From a virus: 28,167 bases of DNA. Where the stretch lies: positions 1 through 28,167 of IMG/VR virus record IMGVR_UViG_3300032236_001168, one strand, 5' to 3'. The notes below the pieces were generated by a model. The model searched no databases and had not been told where the DNA came from. It saw nothing but the letters and a program-made list of their open reading frames with translations. Position numbers and translations under genes: made by a program. Positions 1 to 8,389 of the stretch are shown in pieces; position 1 is the stretch's first letter, and each line of letters opens with the position of its first letter.

Positions 1-318
1 TTCATTTCAACTACTGCAATTCGTGGTATCTCTATTGATGATGCGATTATTGTGGTTGACGAGGCACAGTCTATGACTTTCCATGAACTGTCATCGGTTA
101 TCTCACGTGTTGGCCATCGTTCCAAGATTATCTTTGTTGGTGACCTCAAACAGAACGATTTATTGAAGTCTAAATATGACGTATCCGGCCTACAAGAATT
201 TCTGAATGTGGCTAGAATTATGGACGAATTTACTGAAATTACGTTCACCCCGGATGATATTGTTCGTTCATCTCTGGTCAAGTCTTTTATTGTGGCTTGT
301 GATAAATTAGGAATTTAA
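1..318 (+). CDS. phoH: PhoH-like ATPase, C-terminal part
   Basis: The reading frame is open from the first base of the window, so the N-terminus and the Walker A motif lie outside it. The visible 105 residues begin FISTTAIRGISIDD and contain a Walker B-type strand IIVVDEAQ at residues 16-23, followed by an SRVGHRSKIIFVGDLKQND segment typical of the PhoH / superfamily 1-like NTPase fold. PhoH-like proteins are common in T4-like marine and freshwater phages; their role in infection is not settled, with phosphate-stress or RNA-related functions proposed. The gene ends two bases before the next start, so it is probably co-transcribed with the genes that follow. A GTG at 52 is internal and is not the true start. 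Confidence 0.85.
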   Translation, partial: FISTTAIRGISIDDAIIVVDEAQSMTFHELSSVISRVGHRSKIIFVGDLKQNDLLKSKYDVSGLQEFLNVARIMDEFTEITFTPDDIVRSSLVKSFIVACDKLGI

Positions 319-320
319 TT

Positions 321-551
321 ATGGAAAAACAAAAAACAACCCTCTATCTTGTTACAAAAACAGTTTTGTATAGAATTTTATCGGTTTCAATGAATACTGT
401 GCTTCTGTATATACTATTAGGTGATGGAAAGAAAGCTGCTCAGTTTGCTATAGTTGTTTTTATCGCACATACTTTATTTTATTATTTGTATGAGTGGCTA
501 GCAACTAAGTATGATGAAAAATATTATTATAAGGTTAAAAATGAAACTTGA
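321..551 (+). CDS. Small two-helix membrane protein, DUF2061-like
   Basis: This is a 76-residue protein with an N-terminal KTVLYRI stretch and two hydrophobic segments at about residues 19-35 and 40-56, ending in a YYLYEWLATKYDEK tail. This arrangement (lysine-threonine-x-x-x-arginine, two short helices, then a YLYEW/YLHER-type motif) resembles the DUF2061 family of small predicted inner-membrane proteins, whose function is unknown. The start lies two bases after the phoH stop, and the 3' end overlaps the next gene by 11 bases. The membrane location is inferred from hydrophobicity; the family call rests on motif memory only. Confidence 0.6.
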   Translation: MEKQKTTLYLVTKTVLYRILSVSMNTVLLYILLGDGKKAAQFAIVVFIAHTLFYYLYEWLATKYDEKYYYKVKNET

Positions 552-1137
552 AGATGGTATAAATTATAGATTTCTAGATTTACCTGTATTACCACCAGAA
601 TTGGAACAGGAATGTTTGGATCAGTTGAATAGGAAAGAATTTTTCTTGTTCGATTTGGGCCGTTTAAATGGTGGTAACTGGACTTTTGAACGGCAAATGA
701 TGTATAAAGGTGAAATGGTTTTTAAAAAACAATGTATTTTTGAAGTATTTGATGCACCAGAAATTGTAAAAGAATGGTTACTAGATAACAAAATCATTAA
801 TGATTTATCTGCCAGAGTTGGTGTGCAGAGAAGTTATGGTGGAAATACACTTTTACCTCATGTTGATAAAGGCAATTCTTATGGTGACCTAAGACATGAG
901 AGTAATTTAAAACAAGAAAAGAAATATTATACTGATTCCAGAAGTACCGCATGGAATTATCTATTGACAGAACCTGGTCCAACTACATGTTTCTATGAAT
1001 CACAAGATATAAATAGTATAATAGAGTCAATTGTTATTCCAAAAAGTGCGTGGCATGAACTGAATGTTAGTGTTCTTCATGGTGTGGAAAATATTGAATT
1101 GGATAGAATTTCTTTGAGTGTATCGTTAAACAAATAA
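541..1137 (+). CDS. 2-oxoglutarate/Fe(II) oxygenase-like protein
   Basis: A longer frame opens at 511, but the ATG at 541 is preferred: it has an AAGG Shine-Dalgarno just upstream and overlaps the preceding gene by only 11 bases. The resulting protein is 198 residues. It carries the three metal-binding positions expected of a 2OG-Fe(II) oxygenase: HVD at residues 107-109 (HxD), a distal histidine in SVLHGVENI near residue 180, and an arginine at about residue 189 in LDRISLSVSL that would bind 2-oxoglutarate. Enzymes of this class hydroxylate proteins or small molecules and are frequent in T4-like environmental phages, often near fibre genes. The substrate is unknown. Its neighbours include an adhesin-like gene and two ligases, so either protein or metabolite hydroxylation is possible. 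Confidence 0.65.
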   Translation: MKLEDGINYRFLDLPVLPPELEQECLDQLNRKEFFLFDLGRLNGGNWTFERQMMYKGEMVFKKQCIFEVFDAPEIVKEWLLDNKIINDLSARVGVQRSYGGNTLLPHVDKGNSYGDLRHESNLKQEKKYYTDSRSTAWNYLLTEPGPTTCFYESQDINSIIESIVIPKSAWHELNVSVLHGVENIELDRISLSVSLNK

Positions 1138-1151
1138 AAAAAGGTGAAAAT

Positions 1152-1841
1152 ATGAGTGATAATAAATCTTTGCAAATTGATGTTGAAAATTTAAGTAGTG
1201 TTGAAAGTGTTATATCGGAAATAGAGGATAGTTTTTATGACATTCCTTTTGGTAACACAGCATATCAAACAAAAACTTTTGTCGTAGCAGCAGGAATAAC
1301 ACCTGAACGTGCATATAGAGCTATAGGATTACAAATGTTAAGCGTACTCAATTCTTTACGTAATTCTATAATTGGTTACAAAATTGGACAAATTCAACTC
1401 GAACAAAAGAAAGAATTATTAAATACCACTACTGATAAATTCGAAAAACAAATTTTGGAGTTGGAAATTTTAAGAGATTCGACAGGCGAAAATTATCATA
1501 AAAAAACAATTAATGATATCATATGTGAATTGAATGTTTTGTATAGTGAATTTAAAAAACTTCCAAAGTTCACTAGAGAACAATTTGAGATTGCTGAACA
1601 AAATTATTTTACTCAAAGTTTAGAAAGACAAGCTAGAGGTGTTACTGGAGCTGTTGAAGGCATAATTAACATGAATGAAGATATTCGTGCATTAGAAGAT
1701 TATAAAGAAAAGATTGCACAAATTGAATTATTAGATAATGAAACATTAAATGCTTTGAGGTTATCTATGACCAATCAAATAAAAGTTGATAAAGATGAAA
1801 CTTCAGAAAGAAGAAAAGCTTATATCGCACATATTAATTAA
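1152..1841 (+). CDS. Unknown helical protein
   Basis: I do not recognise this 229-residue protein. It starts at an ATG preceded by a good AAGGTG ribosome-binding site. The sequence is rich in Lys, Glu, Asn and Ile, has no signal peptide or membrane segment, and looks largely helical with coiled-coil-like stretches at about residues 75-125 and 150-200. A short ordered block around FVVAAGITPERAYRAIGLQML (residues 44-64) may be a helical bundle core. It lies 15 bases before the adhesin-like gene, so it could be a virion or fibre-associated factor, but this is inference from position only. Confidence 0.6.
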   Translation: MSDNKSLQIDVENLSSVESVISEIEDSFYDIPFGNTAYQTKTFVVAAGITPERAYRAIGLQMLSVLNSLRNSIIGYKIGQIQLEQKKELLNTTTDKFEKQILELEILRDSTGENYHKKTINDIICELNVLYSEFKKLPKFTREQFEIAEQNYFTQSLERQARGVTGAVEGIINMNEDIRALEDYKEKIAQIELLDNETLNALRLSMTNQIKVDKDETSERRKAYIAHIN

Positions 1842-1856
1842 AAAGAGAAAATAAAA

Positions 1857-3029
1857 ATGGCATTAAATGCATCAGGTCAAATAAGCATAGGCGGTTCTAC
1901 TGTTGGTCAATCTATTAATTTAGAACTTGGGTTGTCTGCGGCCGCAACATCTAGTATGAATGATGCTGGTCTTAGAACTTTAGCCGGTGTTGCATCTGGT
2001 GCAATTTCTTTAAGTAATTTTTATGGTAGAAGTAATAGACTTGGTTATGGATTCGTTTACACAGCTGGTTATTATAATTCGGGCGGTAACCTTGGTTATG
2101 CAGATTCATTGGCAAAATTAACTTTTTCAACAAACACATTTACTTCAGGTGTCGCAAGTTTAAGTACCTTGGTGTTGGGATCGTATGGGGTAGAATCTAG
2201 CACAGTTGGTTTGCTTATGGGTGGCCGGTCATTGCTAGGTGCTGGAGATAAAACTGCGGAGATATGGGGTGTTAATTTTGCAACTTCCACACTAAACAAT
2301 CCAGCAACAACTTTTGGGTATGTAGCATATGGTAGTTCATTTTCATCATCAACAAATGGTTATTCTTCTGGAAGTTTTACATTTACCACAGCTGGGGCAG
2401 GTTCTAGTTTAACACAAAAAATTAATTTTTCTACCTATGCAATAAGTACTACAACTTCTATTCCAGGATCAGTATCATTAACTTCGGCCGCTGCAGGTAA
2501 TGGCATAAATTCTAAAGAAGCTTTATCAGCTTATGATTCAACAAAAGGATATGGATTTTATGTTACATTTAATTCATCTTATAGTTTATTATTTTCCACC
2601 GACACTTATTCAGCAATAACTAACGGTAGTTGGGCATCAACTTATGTGACAGCGGGTCAATGTCAAAGTAAAACTGCACTTTATTATTGGATGTACAATA
2701 TATCATCCGCAGGTTCTCAGTATGGTAACAAATACACCATTGCAACAAATACTCATTCAACTTTTACTGGTGGTTCTACACTTGTTGGTTATTCTACTGG
2801 AATCCTAGGTGAAGTAACCGCATGTACCTGGAAAGGCATTACTGATCCAACTTTACAAAAAGGTTATTATTTGGGTAGTTTGAATGCTCAAACATTTTAT
2901 TCATTATCTTTTTCATCCGAAACAGTAACAACTACTGGTATTACAAATTCAATTCAGACAGCAAATCCATTTGTTGGAGTAAATGATCCATCGGCCGCTG
3001 GCGGACTTGTACAAAATTTATTTACATAA
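1857..3029 (+). CDS. Fibre/adhesin-like virion protein with six internal repeats
   Basis: This 390-residue protein begins with a module of about 58 residues (MALNASGQISIGGSTVG through GAISLSNFYGRSN) that I recognise as a recurrent N-terminus of phage fibre or minor structural proteins. The rest is rich in Ser, Thr, Gly and aromatic residues. It shows six related strands of the type (K)xxFSTxT at about residues 87, 138, 188, 244, 292 and 348, spaced 48-56 residues apart, which suggests a six-bladed beta-propeller-like fold. No signal peptide is present. A host-surface binding role is plausible. It is followed by an ATGA overlap into the next gene, so the genes are translationally coupled. Confidence 0.7.
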   Translation: MALNASGQISIGGSTVGQSINLELGLSAAATSSMNDAGLRTLAGVASGAISLSNFYGRSNRLGYGFVYTAGYYNSGGNLGYADSLAKLTFSTNTFTSGVASLSTLVLGSYGVESSTVGLLMGGRSLLGAGDKTAEIWGVNFATSTLNNPATTFGYVAYGSSFSSSTNGYSSGSFTFTTAGAGSSLTQKINFSTYAISTTTSIPGSVSLTSAAAGNGINSKEALSAYDSTKGYGFYVTFNSSYSLLFSTDTYSAITNGSWASTYVTAGQCQSKTALYYWMYNISSAGSQYGNKYTIATNTHSTFTGGSTLVGYSTGILGEVTACTWKGITDPTLQKGYYLGSLNAQTFYSLSFSSETVTTTGITNSIQTANPFVGVNDPSAAGGLVQNLFT

Positions 3030-3280
3030 TGAGTAGTGAAATAAAAGATTTGGTTGTTGTATATTGGTCCATAGAAACAAAACGACCAATTTATAATTTT
3101 GCAAATGAAAATATCGAAAATATTGATGAATTTGCAAAACTTGTTGTGCCAGAAGGTATACATTACAATATTGTACATAAAGATGAAGTAAATCAAAAGG
3201 CAGTTCCTGGATTAAAAAAAGAAAATTTAACAGACTCTGAATACGAATCTTTATTTTATCATTACTTAAATAATTTATAA
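3029..3280 (+). CDS. Small unknown protein
   Basis: This is an 83-residue protein with no recognised motif. It starts within the stop codon of the preceding adhesin-like gene (ATGA overlap) and its own stop overlaps the next start (TAATG), a strong sign that it is a real gene in a coupled operon. The sequence is acidic with a mixed alpha/beta pattern (DLVVVYWSIETKRPIYNF, then AKLVVPEGIHYNIVHKDEV). By position it could be a fibre chaperone or assembly factor for the upstream protein, but nothing in the sequence proves this. Confidence 0.6.
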   Translation: MSSEIKDLVVVYWSIETKRPIYNFANENIENIDEFAKLVVPEGIHYNIVHKDEVNQKAVPGLKKENLTDSEYESLFYHYLNNL

Positions 3281-3855
3281 TGTTGTATGAAATTCCAAAA
3301 TATGTTGATGTGACAGGTAAATTGCAACATTCTTTAAAAACAAAAGATGTTGTTCTTTGTCTTTGTTATCAACCACCAAATTTAAGATACAACCATCCTA
3401 ATAGAAATTCCGGCACTTTCAGTCAGGCTGTCTATGTGGTTTCTGGAGAATATACTTGTTGGCCAGCTTTTCGTGCTTGCGGACTGAATCGTGATACAAA
3501 AGATGAGGATGTACTACATATAAAATCAGGTGATTTTGTAAATCTTGAACATTTACAAAATATAACCACACATGACACAGCAGGACCTAATGGTGTTATG
3601 ATGATTCATATAAATCCATTATCTGGTAAACCACAATTTGATTTTGAGTTTATTGGTTCAAACGAAAAAAAAATAATAAAATCTTCAAACAGAAGAAAAA
3701 TTATATTTTGTTTCAAAGAAGAAGTTTTTGTGAATGGTGTTGAATTGTCTTTGTTGAATAGAATGAGAATGAAATATAATGACACTGTTGAAATTGAAAC
3801 TGGTGAAAATGGTGCATGTTTAGTTATGGAAAACCGAGATGAAAAAGAATTATAA
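3280..3855 (+). CDS. Cupin-like protein
   Basis: This 191-residue protein is beta-rich. The segments YVVSGEYTCWPAFRACGLNR, LHIKSGDFVNLEHLQNITTHDTAGPNG and VMMIHINPLSG resemble the alternating strands and turns of a small cupin or cupin-like barrel, with candidate metal-ligand histidines in EHL and THD. The N-terminal LCLCYQPP and FRACG cysteines are unusual for a phage protein. It sits directly ahead of the adenylating enzyme, whose start lies inside its 3' end (17-base overlap), so the two are likely made together. Cupins can be isomerases, oxygenases or sugar-modifying enzymes. The fold assignment is tentative. Confidence 0.45.
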   Translation: MLYEIPKYVDVTGKLQHSLKTKDVVLCLCYQPPNLRYNHPNRNSGTFSQAVYVVSGEYTCWPAFRACGLNRDTKDEDVLHIKSGDFVNLEHLQNITTHDTAGPNGVMMIHINPLSGKPQFDFEFIGSNEKKIIKSSNRRKIIFCFKEEVFVNGVELSLLNRMRMKYNDTVEIETGENGACLVMENRDEKEL

Positions 3856-5197
3856 TTGTTTAACACATTTAGAAGAAATTGCAAAAGAATTAAATGTAAT
3901 TGACAAGATTGCCTTTATAGAGAATGGAAAAACTATAACATATGGTCAGTTATATTCAAATGCAAAAGAATTTGGTCAATCACTTCTAAAACTTGGCCAA
4001 AAAAAATCAGACAGAGTTATTCTTTCAAAGAAAGATTCGATTGAGTTTGTTGTAAACTTTCTTGGTTTTTTATACGTTGGTGTAATACCAGTATTAGTCA
4101 ATAGTTCTATGTCACAAAATGATATAGATGATATCACTAAAAAGATTCAAGTCGATTATGAAACTGATGGTGCATTTATTCTATGTACATCTGGTACCAC
4201 TGGTCAAACCAAACTCGTAATACATTCACACGAAAGTATTTGTGGTACCGGTCTACAATATGGTAAAATCTTACAAATTACCAAAGATGATGTGGTTTTT
4301 TCCGCAGCTAAGATGACCCATGCCTATGGCTTAGGTAATTCACTTTCAATACCATTAACTTACGGTGCAACCGTTATTTTAGAACCAGAACTGCCGACAC
4401 CGGAAAAAATTGTTAGTCATATTGAAAATGGCAAAGTTAGTATTTTTTGTGGTGTACCAAGACACTTTACATCATTGTTGAATACTACCAGAAATTATGA
4501 TTTTGGTTCTTTGAGAATCTGTTTGTCAGCTGGTGAATCTTTACCAAAAAAAGTTGGGGAAGACTTTACAAATAGGTATGGTTGTGATATACTCGATGCA
4601 ATTGGTTCAACTGAGTTACTTGGTTTTGCATTGACAACCAGAATAGATGAGGTTGTTTATGGTGTTACTGGTAAACCAGTTGAAGGTGTAGATGTTAAAC
4701 TTGTTGATGAATATGGTGTAGAAGTTTCTACAGGTGAAATTGGTGAATTGTTTGTAAGAAGTGAATTTGCTTCAACAAACTATTATGATGATGCACCAGC
4801 AACAAATTACACATTTAGAGATGGTTGGATTAAAACGAATGATATGTATCAGGTCAAAAATGACCAGTTTATACATCGTGGAAGACGTAATGATTGTATT
4901 AAAATCAATGGTTTGTATGTATCATTGACTGGTTTGGAGAAAGACTTATATGAGGTGAATTCTATTTTAGAGGCGGCTGTCGTTTCTGGTGATAATAAAT
5001 ATGGACTGAGTAGAATAGAAATATTCGTGGTTTTGAAGGATGGTTATGACAAGAAACAAGAATATGTGAACATTCTTGAAAGATTCAAAACACATAATAC
5101 TATGTTTAAAAGACCTTATACCATCAAAATGGTAGATTCATTACCGAGAACTGCATCGGGAAAAATTAAGAAATACATACTTTTAAGTAGAGACTAA
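3839..5197 (+). CDS. Acyl/aryl-adenylating enzyme, benzoate-CoA-ligase-like (ANL superfamily)
   Basis: This 452-residue enzyme carries the full set of ANL motifs: the ATP-binding TSGTTGQTK at residues 117-125, GSTE at 256-259, TND at 333-335, the hinge GRRNDCIKINGLYVS at 348-362 and the C-terminal PRTASGKIKK at 436-445 with the catalytic lysine. The stretch AKMTHAYGLGNS and the region around residues 256-345 look most like benzoate-CoA ligases. Such enzymes activate a carboxylic acid as an acyl-adenylate and usually pass it to CoA or a carrier; no carrier protein is visible here. It is shorter than the usual 510-530 residues because about 70 residues are missing between the PVLVNSSM segment and the P-loop. 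The ATP-grasp gene follows after 2 bases. An ANL enzyme is unusual in a T4-like phage. Confidence 0.88.
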   Translation: MKKNYNCLTHLEEIAKELNVIDKIAFIENGKTITYGQLYSNAKEFGQSLLKLGQKKSDRVILSKKDSIEFVVNFLGFLYVGVIPVLVNSSMSQNDIDDITKKIQVDYETDGAFILCTSGTTGQTKLVIHSHESICGTGLQYGKILQITKDDVVFSAAKMTHAYGLGNSLSIPLTYGATVILEPELPTPEKIVSHIENGKVSIFCGVPRHFTSLLNTTRNYDFGSLRICLSAGESLPKKVGEDFTNRYGCDILDAIGSTELLGFALTTRIDEVVYGVTGKPVEGVDVKLVDEYGVEVSTGEIGELFVRSEFASTNYYDDAPATNYTFRDGWIKTNDMYQVKNDQFIHRGRRNDCIKINGLYVSLTGLEKDLYEVNSILEAAVVSGDNKYGLSRIEIFVVLKDGYDKKQEYVNILERFKTHNTMFKRPYTIKMVDSLPRTASGKIKKYILLSRD

Positions 5198-5199
5198 AA

Positions 5200-6327
5200 A
5201 TGAAAATTTATTTGCCACCAATGCCAACAGAAATTAAAACTCCATTAATGGAAGCTTTTAATTTGGCTGGAATGAATGTTGTGTTTTCGTTAAATAATTT
5301 AGGTGATGGTGATTTTGTATATTTTGGAAAAAATAATTTTTATTATTTTTATTCAAATTTACCTAAAAAGTTTTTAACTAACATCAACTTAAATTTAATA
5401 GTTAAAGACAAAATGATGGATGAATGCCAAAATGCTGGAATTAATATTATACCATCATATATCATTGAAGATGAAAATACTATTCTGAATTTTTCAGAGA
5501 ATAACATTTTTATTAAACCAAGTGAAAGTGCAGCACAAATAACACCATATACATTTGTATATAAAACATATACATCAAAAACAGAATTATTGAGTGATAT
5601 AAATCAAGAATGTCCTAATTTTTTTAGTATTGATGAAGTAGGTATTTCGATTTCAAAAAAACATATTATACAAAGGGCTTTTTTACCTGAATCAGATGGT
5701 TTTACACATCAATATTTTGTTGCAGGTTTGATAAATGGCCAAGGCGAAATTTATAAAGATGGTATTGCAAGAACTAAATTAGCTTTTAATCCATTAAATG
5801 ATGTTGATGATATAACATATCCTAACCGATATTTAAGAGCAGGCAGTTTAAGAAACTTAGAAGATACTACTGATAAATTTGAAATATATGCACAATTACA
5901 AAAACTTGTGGATTTTTATAATATAAGAAATACACCTTTTGCATGTCAATTTATGTTAGATGAAAATAATAAATCATACTTATTAGATTTCAATTATAAT
6001 TTTCAAAGAGGTTTTCATTTAAATGAAAATGTAGTATCCCGTGAAGAATTTGCTGACAAAATAAAATTTATGTATGATTTACAGCCAGATATAAAAATGC
6101 CACTAACTGGTTATACATGTTTGGTGGATTTTTTGATTGAATCTGACATACAACAAACAATAGATTATGCAAAGACTTTAGGAATTTACACCACTGATGC
6201 ATGGGTATTTTCAAACAGTCCAAATGCAAAAACAAAAACTTTTGTTTGTCGTGGAACATCCGAAGAAGATATTCTTAACAGAATAGAACAGGTGAAAACC
6301 TATATACAAAACAATAAAATTGTTTAA
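5200..6327 (+). CDS. ATP-grasp ligase-like protein
   Basis: This 375-residue protein has the layout of an ATP-grasp enzyme. An N-terminal Rossmann-like part is followed by KMMDECQNAGINIIPSYII, an IFIKPSES strand (residues 103-110, Lys106 as ATP ligand), KKHIIQRAF (about 153-161), and a magnesium/substrate segment FMLDENN...YLLDFNYNFQRG (251-271, with Asp263, Asn265 and Arg270). ATP-grasp ligases join a carboxylate to an amine or thiol through an acyl-phosphate. Placed two bases after an adenylating enzyme, it may form an amide bond in a small molecule, or modify a peptide or protein. The substrate is unknown. The exact family within ATP-grasp cannot be assigned from what I can see. Confidence 0.65.
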   Translation: MKIYLPPMPTEIKTPLMEAFNLAGMNVVFSLNNLGDGDFVYFGKNNFYYFYSNLPKKFLTNINLNLIVKDKMMDECQNAGINIIPSYIIEDENTILNFSENNIFIKPSESAAQITPYTFVYKTYTSKTELLSDINQECPNFFSIDEVGISISKKHIIQRAFLPESDGFTHQYFVAGLINGQGEIYKDGIARTKLAFNPLNDVDDITYPNRYLRAGSLRNLEDTTDKFEIYAQLQKLVDFYNIRNTPFACQFMLDENNKSYLLDFNYNFQRGFHLNENVVSREEFADKIKFMYDLQPDIKMPLTGYTCLVDFLIESDIQQTIDYAKTLGIYTTDAWVFSNSPNAKTKTFVCRGTSEEDILNRIEQVKTYIQNNKIV

Positions 6328-6346
6328 TTTTTATCAGGAGAAGTGA

Positions 6347-8389
6347 ATGAAGAAAAATTTAATCATGGCTTTGTTATTGCCAGTTTTTGGTCATGCAGCC
6401 GAACAAACATTGGATCCAGTTGTTGTTACGGCAACACGTTATGGATCGTATACTCTAGATGCACCAGCATCCATTGGTAAATATGAAGTACCATCAATTG
6501 GGTTGAAACTAACACCAGCTGATGTATTGAGTAGAGTACCAGGTATGCAAGTGGTTGATACAACAGGTACTGACATTAAATTGATGACAAGAGGTTTTGG
6601 TGCAAAAGCCTCTTTTGCTAGTCGTGGAGTTCAACTTTACCGTGATGGAATTCCAGTTAGTACAGCTGATTCAATTGGTCTAACATCACTTGTTGATATG
6701 AATACTATTGATAAAGTTGAAGTTATGCGTGGACCATTCAGTAGTTTATATGGTACAAGTTCCAGTGGTGTTGTACAAATGTTCACTGAAATTCCAACCA
6801 AAGATGAAATCTCTTATGGTGTCGTTAGTGGAAGTTTTGCTACAAAACAACAAAATATCAAATATACTGGCGTATCAAACAATGTCAAATATTTGATTAA
6901 TCAATCACAATTAACAACTGATGGTTATCGTGACTTTTCACATTTTAATCGTGACCAAACTACTGCCAAGTTGTGGGTAGATATGTCAGAATACACCAAC
7001 GTTGAGATTGGTGCAAATCTTTATAAACAAAGTGGTCAAGATTATGGTAATGGAAATGGTGGTATCACATTGTCACGTTTACAAACTAATCCTTATAGTG
7101 TAGATCCATCAGTTTACAATATCAACAGTTGGAAAAATGTTGACCAAAATGATATGAATATGCGTGTCACTCATGCAATCACATCAAATGACATTCTTGT
7201 TGTTACTGCATATGGTGGTAATCGTAACCAAGAACAACTAAGTCCAACAACCGAAAGCAATACTTTGGCTAGAACAACAGATGGGCTTTTGAAAAACTCA
7301 AAAGAATTCTGGGGTACCGAAGCACGTATTGACCATTCAGGAACAATTGGTACTAAAAAATATGATTTAACATTTGGTGTTGCATCACAAACACAAAATG
7401 AATTTGTTACAAACGGCAAATGGATGACACTTGGTGTACAATCTGATGGTAGTACTTTGACTAGAAGTGTTAATCAACAAGCCAGTGTTGTTAGCGAGTA
7501 TGTTCAAGGTCGTTTAGGACTAACCGATAAACTTGACTTTCACATGGGTGTTCGTAATGTTGACATGAATATGGATTATATTGACCATTTGACTACTGTT
7601 GCAAACGGTGGTGATAACAGTGGAAGTATGAAGTATAATGGTGTATTGCCTACTGTTGGTTTAGTTTGGAAAGTACAACCAAAAACAAGTTTGTATGCAA
7701 GTTATGGCAAAGGCATGGAACTTCCAACTTTTGTAGAAACACAATTTTCTACTGCTGTTGCAACAACAAAACCTAATACTACTTTGAAACCTAGTCAATC
7801 AGACAACTATGAATTTGGTGTAAAATCTTATATCACAAACAACAACTATGTTACTGCTGCAGTATTCCAAGCAAAAACACAGGATGAAATTGTTATCACA
7901 CAAAACGTACCTGGTTATAAAATCTATGGTAACTTAGGTTCAACAACTCGTCAAGGTGTTGAAGTTGGTATTGATTCTAAATTTCCTTATGGCTTTGGTG
8001 TATACACTTCAATATCATATTTGACTGCTACATTTGATGATACTGGTAAAACTATTCCAGGTGTTTCTAATACAACATCATTCACTGAATTTAGTTGGAA
8101 AAACAAACCAGAAAACTTTAAAGTTGCTTTAGAAGCAATTCACAATAGTAAAATGTATGGTGAAGTAGACAATTCTGTTTCATCTGATGGATACACAATA
8201 TATAACTTGAAAGTTACTGCAAAACAAAAAGTTAACAAACTAACATTTACAGAGTATGCTGGTGTTAATAACCTAGAAAACAAAGTATATGTTGCTAACT
8301 TGCGTACTGCTGCACAATATGGTCGTTACTATGAAACTGGTATCGCACGTAACACCATGTTTGGTGTAAATGCATCTTATGCTTTCTGA
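6347..8389 (+). CDS. TonB-dependent outer-membrane receptor, complete
   Basis: This is a full-length 680-residue receptor. It has a signal peptide (MKKNLIMALLLPVFGHAA, residues 1-18), a TonB box DPVVVTATR at 23-31, and a plug with LTPADVLSRVPGMQV, RGFGAKASFASRGVQLYRDGIP (about 82-103) and VEVMRGPFSSLYGTSSSGVV (124-143). A 22-strand-type barrel with many YGxGxELP/FETQ and NYEFGVKS features follows, ending in a C-terminal phenylalanine (NASYAF). Such receptors import iron chelates, cobalamin or other scarce compounds using TonB energy. The plug motifs resemble a FecA/siderophore-type subfamily I associate with betaproteobacteria. A strong AGGAG site lies 6 bases before the start. Codon use and base composition look like the phage neighbours, so it is not a recent raw host insertion. 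Its presence in a lytic-type phage is striking. Confidence 0.93.
   Translation: MKKNLIMALLLPVFGHAAEQTLDPVVVTATRYGSYTLDAPASIGKYEVPSIGLKLTPADVLSRVPGMQVVDTTGTDIKLMTRGFGAKASFASRGVQLYRDGIPVSTADSIGLTSLVDMNTIDKVEVMRGPFSSLYGTSSSGVVQMFTEIPTKDEISYGVVSGSFATKQQNIKYTGVSNNVKYLINQSQLTTDGYRDFSHFNRDQTTAKLWVDMSEYTNVEIGANLYKQSGQDYGNGNGGITLSRLQTNPYSVDPSVYNINSWKNVDQNDMNMRVTHAITSNDILVVTAYGGNRNQEQLSPTTESNTLARTTDGLLKNSKEFWGTEARIDHSGTIGTKKYDLTFGVASQTQNEFVTNGKWMTLGVQSDGSTLTRSVNQQASVVSEYVQGRLGLTDKLDFHMGVRNVDMNMDYIDHLTTVANGGDNSGSMKYNGVLPTVGLVWKVQPKTSLYASYGKGMELPTFVETQFSTAVATTKPNTTLKPSQSDNYEFGVKSYITNNNYVTAAVFQAKTQDEIVITQNVPGYKIYGNLGSTTRQGVEVGIDSKFPYGFGVYTSISYLTATFDDTGKTIPGVSNTTSFTEFSWKNKPENFKVALEAIHNSKMYGEVDNSVSSDGYTIYNLKVTAKQKVNKLTFTEYAGVNNLENKVYVANLRTAAQYGRYYETGIARNTMFGVNASYAF

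Noticed and set aside
511-540. Longer N-terminus of the oxygenase-like protein
   Set aside because: It would deepen the overlap with the preceding gene and lacks a ribosome site; the ATG at 541 has AAGG upstream.
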